From NCBI GenBank assembly GCA_039587475.1, contig JBDHIK010000078.1:1-12890 (forward strand): a DNA stretch of 12,890 nucleotides, given 5' to 3'. The notes under the pieces were generated by a model, which saw only the letters and a list, made by a program, of their open reading frames with translations, was not told where the DNA came from and searched no databases. The DNA is from N074bin45 sp039587475 (GTDB lineage Bacteria; Gemmatimonadota; Gemmatimonadetes; Gemmatimonadales; GWC2-71-9). Of this stretch, positions 1-5,891 are shown in pieces; position 1 is the stretch's first letter; each line of letters opens with the position of its first letter. Made by a program: the position numbers and the translations under genes.

Positions 1-1962
1 ATCGTCCCCGAGGCCAACGCCCAGCTCCGCAGCGACCTCGCGTTCCATCGATACGGCATAGACCCGTTCGCCCGATTCACGATCTTCCGGCCTGACCTCA
101 GGCCACCAGTTGCCTTCGAGCAGCACTTCCGACGTCGTCATCGAATCCCGGTAGGTGGACCGGTACTCCCGGCGGAAGGCCCAACTGGTCATGTCCGGGA
201 TGGTGTCTCCCGAAACCGTATCTCGTTGGGCGCCCTGTAGCACGGGACGGCCCTTCACCGATCGGACTCGCATGGGGACGAGGGGTACCGAGGTCTGCAG
301 GGGATAGCCCACGCTGTCCAATGTCTGGGCGATGGCCTCCGCCTGGTTGGGCTGGATGTCGATCATGACCAGGTTGGGTCGGTTCTCTCCTGTGTCGAAC
401 CGTAGCTGGCGGAGGAGGTTCGCCTGAACCAGGAACAGCGTGCTCAACAGAAACGTGCCGAAACCGAGTGCCAGCACGAGCGACACGGTCTGGTTGGCTG
501 GACGATACAGGTTGGCGAGCCCCTGTCGGTAGACGTACGGCCAGCGCCGGGGAAAGAACCGCCGGATCGTTCTGGTGAGCAGAAACGCGCTGACCCACAG
601 GACCAGAAGTGTGACGCCGATGCCGACCGCGAAGCCGAGGCCCTCCTCTCGCGAGGGAGCCTGTTGGATCGAAAGGAACACCAGGCTGGCCGCGAGGGCT
701 ACAGCGACGAGCCAGCGCCACGGGTCGCGTCGGGCCGTCGGTTCACGATGGTACAGCGCCCGGAGGGCCGCCAGCGGGGTTACGCGCCGCACGCCGATGA
801 GGGGCAGAATGGCGAATGCGGAGGCGACCCAGAGACCGGTGAGCAGGCCGGTGGCCACGGCCCCAGGCGCCGGACGGATGACGACGTCGACCGGCAACCA
901 GTCCCCCACGACGAGCGGGATGAAGTGCTGAATGCCCAGTCCCAGCACGGTGCCCAGGACACTGCCGAACAGACCGATTCCCACGGCCTGAGCCAGGTAG
1001 ATGGCGAATACCTGCCGTGAGGTGGCACCCAGGCAGCGCAAGACGGCGATGGTCTCGCGCTTCTGCTTGATGAACACGTTGACCGCGCTGGCCACCCCGA
1101 GCCCGCCTAGCAGAATGGCGATCAGGGCGACCAGCCCGAGGTAGCGACCCAGTTGGTCGAGGTCCTGCAGCATGTCCTCACGGTCGCGTTTGGCCGTCCA
1201 GATCCTGATGCGATCCGGACGCAGGGTGGGGCCATACGCGTCGGCGACGGCTTCGGCCGACGCTTCGTCCAGCAGCCGCAGGTAGGCCCGGTACGACACC
1301 CTGGAGCCGAAAGCAATCAGCTTGGTTTCGTCCAACCAGGTGGCGGCGATGAACAGCCGTGGAGCAAACGCGGACTGAACGCCGGCGGCGCCGGGGATGT
1401 CTTCGATGGCGGCGATGATCTCGAATCGGCCTTCACCCAACTCCATGGTGTCGCCGACCACGGCACCGAGGCTGGTCATCAGCGACGGGTCCAGGATGGC
1501 GTAGCGGCCTGTTTGCAGCCGGTCCCACTGGTCGGCGGGGGCGGTCGTGATCCGGCCGTAAAACGGGTACGGGCCGTCGACGGCGTTGACGCGGGAGAAT
1601 CTGGTGCCGCCGGTCCGGGGCACGAACGCCATCCCGTCGAAGTCGATCCGGTGCGCTACCAGATCGTCCGCCGTCAGGTCACACTCACCCTGTTGGCACA
1701 GACCGGCTAGTGTGGCGTCCGTCAGGGAATCGATGAGGGAGACCACCGACCCGGGGAGCTCGGTCCTGGCCGAGAACCGGATGTCGGCGCCCAGGAGCGC
1801 CCGACCCTGGCTGTCGATGGCATCGAGCAGATTGCGAGTAAAGGAATTGATGGCGACCAGGGCCGCGACCCCGATGGCGACGGCGGCCACGAGGAGCGAC
1901 AGGCGCCGTCGTGCGGCCCGGCTTTCCCGCCACGCCATGCTGAAAAGGAATCCCGCCTTCAC
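1..1962 (-). CDS. ybbP: ABC transporter permease, FtsX/MacB type (YbbP-like), C-terminus cut off by window edge
   Basis: Inner-membrane permease that would work with the ATPase encoded just upstream (1959-2627). The frame is open from GTG 1962 to base 1, giving 654 residues; YbbP-type proteins are about 800 or more, so roughly the last fifth is missing. After MKAGFLFSMAWRESRAARRR comes TM1 (about 22-41), then a long extracytoplasmic MacB-like domain. TM segments follow at about 275-296, 318-345, 372-391, 416-431, 444-463 and 495-513. The second extracytoplasmic part ends in the visible stretch VSMEREVAAELGVGLGDD, a typical family motif. The GTG start overlaps the ATPase stop as GTGA (1959-1962), with GGAAGA nine bases upstream; an internal ATG at 1938 is the alternative. 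Family knowledge: such pairs export or extract lipophilic substrates; the real substrate is unknown. Confidence 0.93.
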   Translation of the reverse strand, partial: MKAGFLFSMAWRESRAARRRLSLLVAAVAIGVAALVAINSFTRNLLDAIDSQGRALLGADIRFSARTELPGSVVSLIDSLTDATLAGLCQQGECDLTADDLVAHRIDFDGMAFVPRTGGTRFSRVNAVDGPYPFYGRITTAPADQWDRLQTGRYAILDPSLMTSLGAVVGDTMELGEGRFEIIAAIEDIPGAAGVQSAFAPRLFIAATWLDETKLIAFGSRVSYRAYLRLLDEASAEAVADAYGPTLRPDRIRIWTAKRDREDMLQDLDQLGRYLGLVALIAILLGGLGVASAVNVFIKQKRETIAVLRCLGATSRQVFAIYLAQAVGIGLFGSVLGTVLGLGIQHFIPLVVGDWLPVDVVIRPAPGAVATGLLTGLWVASAFAILPLIGVRRVTPLAALRALYHREPTARRDPWRWLVAVALAASLVFLSIQQAPSREEGLGFAVGIGVTLLVLWVSAFLLTRTIRRFFPRRWPYVYRQGLANLYRPANQTVSLVLALGFGTFLLSTLFLVQANLLRQLRFDTGENRPNLVMIDIQPNQAEAIAQTLDSVGYPLQTSVPLVPMRVRSVKGRPVLQGAQRDTVSGDTIPDMTSWAFRREYRSTYRDSMTTSEVLLEGNWWPEVRPEDRESGERVYAVSMEREVAAELGVGLGDD

Positions 1963-2627
1963 GACGCGGTGTCTTCCACGATGGCGCCGTCTCGCAGCCG
2001 GATGGTGCGTGTGGCACGCGCGGCCAATTCGGGATCATGCGTCACCAGGACGAGTGTGGTCCCATTCGTCTGGTTCATGTCCACCATCAGGTCGATGATG
2101 GTGTGGCCCGTCGTGGCATCGAGGTTCCCCGTCGGTTCGTCGGCGAACAGCACCTTGGGGTCGTTCGTGAACGCCCGCGCGAGCGCCACCCGCTGTTGCT
2201 CTCCACCCGACAACTGGCTGGGGTAGTGGTGCCCTCGATCGCCGAGCCCGACATGGGTGAGCAACGATCTGGCCTTGTCTTCCGAGTCCTCTCCACGGAG
2301 TTCGAGGGGGACCTGGATGTTCTCCACGGCGGTCAGGGTGGGGATGAGCTGGAACGACTGAAAGACGAACCCGACCTTCTCTCCTCGGAGCGTCGCGCGG
2401 GCGTCCTCGCCCAGCCGGCTCAGGTCCTGACCATCGAGGATGACCCGTCCGCTGGACGGCAGGTCGAGCCCGGCGAGGAGTCCCAGCAACGTGCTCTTGC
2501 CGCTCCCGGACGGTCCCACGATGGCGATGAAGTCCCCGTCAGCCACCGAGAACGTGATATCTTTGAGGACCGTGAGCGGATGACCTCCGCTCACGTAGGT
2601 TCTGGTGAGTGACTCACACTGCAGCAC
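1959..2627 (-). CDS. ybbA: ABC transporter ATP-binding protein (YbbA/LolD/MacB type)
   Basis: Cytoplasmic ATPase subunit of 222 residues, the normal length for the LolD/YbbA group. Visible motifs are Walker A GPSGSGKST (38-46), Q-loop Q90, signature LSGGEQQR (139-146), Walker B VLFADEP (159-165), the D-loop and the switch histidine H197. It forms an operon with the overlapping permease (GTGA, 1959-1962), so translation is probably coupled. I chose GTG 2627 because GGAG lies six bases before it (2634-2637) and the product then begins MLQCESLTRTY, as relatives do. TTG 2639 would share a base with the esterase start, and the ATG at 2732 adds an unconserved leader. It is divergent from the esterase, as ybbA is from tesA in E. 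coli. A perfect 10-bp inverted repeat lies inside codons 12-19. Confidence 0.95.
   Translation of the reverse strand: MLQCESLTRTYVSGGHPLTVLKDITFSVADGDFIAIVGPSGSGKSTLLGLLAGLDLPSSGRVILDGQDLSRLGEDARATLRGEKVGFVFQSFQLIPTLTAVENIQVPLELRGEDSEDKARSLLTHVGLGDRGHHYPSQLSGGEQQRVALARAFTNDPKVLFADEPTGNLDATTGHTIIDLMVDMNQTNGTTLVLVTHDPELAARATRTIRLRDGAIVEDTAS
2571..2595. repeat. Perfect inverted repeat, 10-bp arms, 5-bp spacer (operator or hairpin candidate)
   Basis: Left arm CGTGAGCGGA (2571-2580), spacer TGACC, right arm TCCGCTCACG (2586-2595); the arms are exact reverse complements. It lies inside codons 12-19 of the ATPase gene and 43 bases before the esterase ATG. In the ATPase mRNA it would form a GC-rich stem about 30 bases after the start codon. 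It could be a protein-binding operator for the divergent promoters, an mRNA hairpin, or a chance effect of codon choice in a conserved Ser-Gly-Gly region. Confidence 0.6.
2605..2617. repeat. Short inverted repeat GTGAGT-G-ACTCAC next to the larger one
   Basis: Arms 2605-2610 and 2612-2617 are exact reverse complements around one central base. With the neighbouring repeat, the half-site GTGAG/CTCAC occurs four times in 46 bases (2572, 2590, 2605, 2613) in alternating orientation. This is what a regulator binding as several dimers would leave. It lies 22 bases before the esterase start codon and within the first codons of the ATPase gene. Function is inferred only from position and symmetry. 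Confidence 0.45.
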
Positions 2628-2641
2628 GCAGGACTCCAATG
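2625..2641. promoter_or_regulatory. Head-to-head start region with two opposed Shine-Dalgarno sites
   Basis: The 17 bases hold everything needed to start both genes. On the plus strand AGGA (2630-2633) is five bases before the esterase ATG (2639-2641). On the minus strand GGAG (2637-2634) is six bases before the ATPase GTG (2627-2625). The two sites sit side by side. This decides both starts and means each promoter must lie inside the coding part of the opposite gene. No convincing -35/-10 pair was found on the plus strand. Confidence 0.6.
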
Positions 2642-3337
2642 AAGAAAGCGGGCCTTCTCTACGTAGCGATGGTGGCCGTTGTTGCAGCCGCCTTGGCCTG
2701 TGCCAATCCGGATACCGGGGCCCGGTCCGCACGGGACAGTAGCGACATCGTCTCGGCGGCGGAACCCGCCCGCGAGGACGCTCGTCCAGTCATCCTGTTC
2801 GTCGGAACGAGTCTCACCGCGGGTTACGGGCTCGATCCGTCGCTGGCGTACCCGGCGCTATTGCAGGACATGATCGACTCGGCAGGCCTGTCCTACCGCG
2901 TGCTGAACGCCGGGGTCTCCGGGCAGACGTCCGCTGGGACGCTGGCCGGCATGGATTGGCTGCTTCGTGGACCGGTGGCGGTGCTCGTGGTCGAGACCGG
3001 GGCCAACGACGGACTGCGCGGCATCGATCCTTCCGAACTCCGAAGCAACATCGAGCAGATCATCCAGCGGGCCCGTCGCCAAACGCCGGCGCCGGCCATC
3101 ATCCTGACCGGGATGGAAGCGCCACCCAACCTGGGGCAGAACTACACCACCGCGTTCCGGAACGTGTATCGCGATGCCGCGGAGACCTACGATCTGGCGC
3201 TGGTGCCGTTCCTGCTCGAGGGGGTCGCCGGCGTGGACAGTCTCAATCAACCCGACGGCATTCATCCGACTGCGGCCGGGCAGCGGATCGTGGCGGACCA
3301 TGTCTGGCAGGTGTTGGCGCCGCTGATCAGCCAATGA
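2639..3337 (+). CDS. tesA: SGNH/GDSL-family arylesterase or acyl-CoA thioesterase (TesA-like), predicted lipoprotein
   Basis: Hydrolase of 232 residues for acyl esters or thioesters, acting outside the cytoplasmic membrane. A lysine-led hydrophobic signal sequence ends in a lipoprotein box, AALAC, with the lipid cysteine at residue 21. The SGNH blocks are complete: block I FVGTSLTAGYG with nucleophile S58, block II NAGVSGQT with oxyanion G95, block III GAND with N123, and block V PDGIHP with D206 and H209. Block I reads GTSL instead of GDSL. The ATG at 2639 has AGGA upstream and gives a clean signal peptide; an in-frame ATG at 2609 would add ten residues before it. It is divergent from an ABC pair as in E. 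coli tesA-ybbA-ybbP, and convergent with the PLP enzyme, 13 bases away. The exact substrate cannot be read from sequence. Confidence 0.93.
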   Translation: MKKAGLLYVAMVAVVAAALACANPDTGARSARDSSDIVSAAEPAREDARPVILFVGTSLTAGYGLDPSLAYPALLQDMIDSAGLSYRVLNAGVSGQTSAGTLAGMDWLLRGPVAVLVVETGANDGLRGIDPSELRSNIEQIIQRARRQTPAPAIILTGMEAPPNLGQNYTTAFRNVYRDAAETYDLALVPFLLEGVAGVDSLNQPDGIHPTAAGQRIVADHVWQVLAPLISQ

Positions 3338-3350
3338 CCACAAGGTCCAC

Positions 3351-4556
3351 CTAGCGAAAGCCGTGAGCGCTCCCGGCGTCGACCCTGCCGCCCGTCAGCA
3401 GGACGACCGCCGTCCGGTGGCGATGGTCTCCGGCCCGAGCCATCGAGGCGAGGCCCGCGAGCCCCGCGGCCGCACTGAATTCCACCACGATCCCCGCTTC
3501 TCTTGCCAGGGCGACCTGCGCGCGGCCGATCTCGTCGTCCGTCACCGCCGTCATGGAGCCACCCGCGTGACCCATCTCCTTCAGGAGCCGTCGGGCGTTG
3601 CGAGGTTGCCGCACGTTGATGCTCGCGGCGTCGGTCTTACCCGTGTCGCTTCCCGGGCCACCGCGGAATCTGCGGACCATGGGCTGCATCGCCTCGGCCT
3701 GGACTCCCAGCAGCTCGGGAACCTCTGCGACGAGGCCGCACGTCTGGAGTTCACGAAACCCCTTGCCCAGGGCTGACAGCGTACATCCGTCGCCGACCGG
3801 TGCGACGACCACGTCCGGGGCCCGCCACGACAGCGCCTCAGCGATTTCGAACGCCGCCGTCTTCTTCCCTTCCACCAGAAACGGATTGAAGGCGCAGTTG
3901 CGGCTGTACCAGCCCTGGGCCTGCCCCATGGCCTCCGCTTCCTGGAAGGCGACGTCGTAGTCTCCCGCGGATACGTGGATGTCGGCACCGAAGTACCGCA
4001 GCCAGGACAACCGTTCCTGGGAAGCGTACCGGGGGACGAACACATGACAGGGAAGGCCTCGATGGGCGGCAAAGCCGGCCAGAGAGATGGCGGCGTTCCC
4101 GGCGGAGGCGCAGTACAGATCCGTCGTGCCCGCGGCGCCGGCCAATTGGACGGCAACCGCCGTTGCCCGGTCCTTGAGGCAACGGGTCGGGTTGCGGGTT
4201 TCGTCCTTGAGCAGGAGAGCCCCCAGCCCCAGACGTTCCGCCAATCGCGGTGCCGGAACCAGTGGCGTGTCTCCGACCGGGAGACCCGACCCGTCGTCGT
4301 CCACCGGCAGGAGCGACCGGAAGCGAAAGACCCCACGCCGGCTGCCGGCCAGGTCTGCGACCAGTCCCTCGGCGGCGAGGTCCGGACGGAAGACGACCTC
4401 GAGAATTCCCGGATCGTCCGTTTCCGTCCCCGGACCGCAGGACGGGCACAGGTACGCTGACGGATGGAAATCGACTTCATGTCCGCAACGCAAACAGCGG
4501 AGCGTCTCGATACGAGACGGCTCCGCTGTCCGAGCAGTACCGTGTTCCGTCGTCAC
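3351..4556 (-). CDS. Threonine synthase-like PLP-dependent enzyme (fold type II)
   Basis: Cytoplasmic enzyme of 401 residues. An N-terminal zinc-ribbon (C21, C24, C37, C40) precedes the catalytic fold, as in many archaeal-type threonine synthases. The PLP lysine is K128 in NPTRCLKDRA, where the usual text is SFKDR. SAGNAA (151-156) is the substrate and cofactor loop, PVGDGCTLS (253-261) the phosphate-binding loop, and T388 in LLTGG probably faces the pyridine nitrogen. Threonine synthases usually show TGHG there, so the reaction could be another beta/gamma-replacement or elimination, such as a dehydratase or cysteate synthase type. The GTG start overlaps the leucine dehydrogenase stop (GTGA, 4553-4556), so the two are co-translated; GGGAGG lies 13 bases upstream, rather far. 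A start further up would run into the dehydrogenase gene. Confidence 0.85.
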   Translation of the reverse strand: MTTEHGTARTAEPSRIETLRCLRCGHEVDFHPSAYLCPSCGPGTETDDPGILEVVFRPDLAAEGLVADLAGSRRGVFRFRSLLPVDDDGSGLPVGDTPLVPAPRLAERLGLGALLLKDETRNPTRCLKDRATAVAVQLAGAAGTTDLYCASAGNAAISLAGFAAHRGLPCHVFVPRYASQERLSWLRYFGADIHVSAGDYDVAFQEAEAMGQAQGWYSRNCAFNPFLVEGKKTAAFEIAEALSWRAPDVVVAPVGDGCTLSALGKGFRELQTCGLVAEVPELLGVQAEAMQPMVRRFRGGPGSDTGKTDAASINVRQPRNARRLLKEMGHAGGSMTAVTDDEIGRAQVALAREAGIVVEFSAAAGLAGLASMARAGDHRHRTAVVLLTGGRVDAGSAHGFR

Positions 4557-5629
4557 ACGCCGGCGTTCGCCTCCCGGTGCCGTCGTAGCACGTCTTCGAC
4601 CTTGCGGTTGGCGCCGTAGACGGGCGATTCCCCGTGCTGTTGTCCGAAGTCGAGGATCTCGTCCAGAGAGGTGGCCACGCCGATGATGCGGTTCCGGATA
4701 TCGTCCTCCGCTGTCTGGCCCCGGTGCATCATGCCGAAGGCGATGGCGCCACCGGCATTGACGACGTAGTCCGGCGCGTACAGGATGCCACGCTCGTGCA
4801 GCCGGTCGGCGTCCTCCGGGGTCTCCAACTGATTGTTGGCCGACCCCGCCACGGCCTTGCATCGCAGCCGTGGGATCGTCTCACTGTTGAGGGTCGCCCC
4901 GAGGGCGCACGGGGCCAGGATGTCGCATTCGGTGTCCGGCACCAATTCGTTCGACACGACGGTTGCACCGATCTCTTCCGCGATGGCACCCACCTTCTGG
5001 TCGTCGATGTCACTGAGGATCACGGTGGCGTTCGCTTCCTTGAGCATGGTGGCCAGCGGACGACCGACGCCGCCCACCCCCTGGATCAGGATGCTCCGTT
5101 TCGTCAGATCGTCCGTGCCGAACAGTTTGTTCGCCACCGTTCTGATACAGGCAAAGACGCCGAGGGCGGTGTAGGGGCCCGGGTCGACGTTGAAGTCACG
5201 CGATGCGTCGCCGACGAAGACCCACTTGGTTTCCTCGGCCAGAATGGTGAAGTCTTCGGGCGTCGTACCGAGATCCTGCCCCGTGCCGTATGAGCCGTTG
5301 AGCGCGTTCAGCACTCCACCCAGGCGACGGAACAACCCTTCGCGCTCGGCGCCTTCCAGCATGTGCGGCACGGCCAGCACGGTCTTGCCGCCACCGAAAT
5401 CCATGTCTACCGCAGCCCACTTGTGGGTCATGCCCTTGGCCAGGCGCATGCCGTCCCGGAGGCCGTCGGCGGGGCTGGGGTAGACCTTCATCCTGCAGCC
5501 GCCGCACCCCATCCCCAGCGTGAGATCGTGGATGGCGATGAAGATCCAGGTGCCTGTCGGTGCGTCGAAGTGTGACACGACCGCCTGGCCGTCCCACGCC
5601 TTGATCAGGTTCTCAAGAGTCTGCGTCAT
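4553..5629 (-). CDS. ldh: Leucine (branched-chain/aromatic amino acid) dehydrogenase, NAD-dependent
   Basis: Reversibly deaminates a branched-chain or aromatic amino acid to its 2-oxo acid with NAD. At 358 residues it is the usual length of leucine dehydrogenase. The substrate domain shows GGCRM (43-47), GMTHK with K70, and DFGGGK with K82, the two lysines of the active site. The NAD domain has GVGGVG (184-189) followed by D207 in LSDID. AGSANNQL (261-268) and YAPDYVVNAGG (284-294) are near-diagnostic for the Leu/Val/Phe group. It is the first gene of an operon with the PLP enzyme. The ATG at 5629 gives the family N-terminus; the ribosome site is weak (GGTGG). Leucine, valine or phenylalanine preference cannot be decided by eye. 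The Bacillus homologue is also called bcd/yqiT. Confidence 0.92.
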   Translation of the reverse strand: MTQTLENLIKAWDGQAVVSHFDAPTGTWIFIAIHDLTLGMGCGGCRMKVYPSPADGLRDGMRLAKGMTHKWAAVDMDFGGGKTVLAVPHMLEGAEREGLFRRLGGVLNALNGSYGTGQDLGTTPEDFTILAEETKWVFVGDASRDFNVDPGPYTALGVFACIRTVANKLFGTDDLTKRSILIQGVGGVGRPLATMLKEANATVILSDIDDQKVGAIAEEIGATVVSNELVPDTECDILAPCALGATLNSETIPRLRCKAVAGSANNQLETPEDADRLHERGILYAPDYVVNAGGAIAFGMMHRGQTAEDDIRNRIIGVATSLDEILDFGQQHGESPVYGANRKVEDVLRRHREANAGV

Positions 5630-5682
5630 GACCACCAAGAGCTGAATTGGGAGGAGCGTAGCCGGATCGCCGGCAACGCCGT

Positions 5683-5702
5683 CGGCAAGATATATCCTGC
5701 CG
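5683..5702. promoter_or_regulatory. 20-bp near-perfect palindrome in front of leucine dehydrogenase; probable operator with -10-like core
   Basis: Two half-sites CGGCA/TGCCG flank the perfect core GATATATC; only one base pair of the ten breaks symmetry. It is the only AT-rich stretch in this leader and centres 63 bases before the ATG. The minus-strand TATATC (5694-5689) could serve as -10, although no good -35 is visible. An operator overlapping the promoter of the leucine dehydrogenase operon is the simplest reading. The regulator is not encoded in this window. Confidence 0.5.
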
Positions 5703-5767
5703 ATGTGGCGAAAGCCAGCCCGGCCGGTGGGCCAGGCGACCGCCGAAAGGTAGCAGGAGACAGGACA

Positions 5768-5788
5768 CCGGCCCAAGGGGTGGGCCGG
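5768..5788 (-). terminator. Strong GC hairpin, 8-bp perfect stem with 5-base loop
   Basis: CCGGCCCA (5768-5775) and TGGGCCGG (5781-5788) pair perfectly around AGGGG. It lies 103 bases downstream of the MFS stop and before the leucine dehydrogenase promoter region, so it could end the MFS transcript or process its 3' end. No U-tract follows on the minus strand, so it is not a standard intrinsic terminator. A smaller GC hairpin lies next to it at 5804-5816. Confidence 0.35.
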
Positions 5789-5865
5789 GATTCACGGTGG
5801 GGCGGCGCCAGGCGCCCAGCTGCGGTACCGGTGCCTCCGCTTGCATTCTAACGTGTTGTGAATGA

Positions 5866-5879
5866 ACCTGTTACCAGGT
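5866..5879 (-). terminator. Small hairpin with GUAA tetraloop just after the MFS stop
   Basis: On the minus strand ACCTG-GTAA-CAGGT, 12 bases after the MFS stop codon, followed by TTCATTC. The five-pair stem and weak U-content make this at best a weak terminator or a 3'-end stabiliser. Confidence 0.25.
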
Positions 5880-5891
5880 CGGGCCGACAAC

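Larger units (their letters stand above)
5630..5891. other. Intergenic region between MFS gene and leucine dehydrogenase operon
   Basis: At 262 bases, the longest gene-free stretch in the window. It holds the small hairpin (5866-5879), two GC hairpins (5804-5816 and 5768-5788), the palindrome (5683-5702), and a short inverted repeat GCCGG-ATCG-CCGGC at 5661-5674 in the dehydrogenase leader. An open frame across it (5613-5846) shows no protein-like composition and is not called. Confidence 0.6.

Noticed and set aside
1685..2038. 117-residue minus-strand frame over the ATPase-permease junction
   Set aside because: Shadow of the permease, whose own frame is open from 1962 to the window edge and shows membrane segments and family motifs.
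4557..4862. Longer N-terminus of the PLP enzyme (frame open to 4862)
   Set aside because: It would lie inside the leucine dehydrogenase gene and is Arg-rich and unlike the family; the GTG at 4556 gives a zinc-ribbon start and a GTGA overlap.
5613..5846. 77-residue minus-strand frame in the leucine dehydrogenase leader
   Set aside because: No ribosome site, no protein-like composition, and it overlaps the dehydrogenase start; the DNA is better explained as regulatory.
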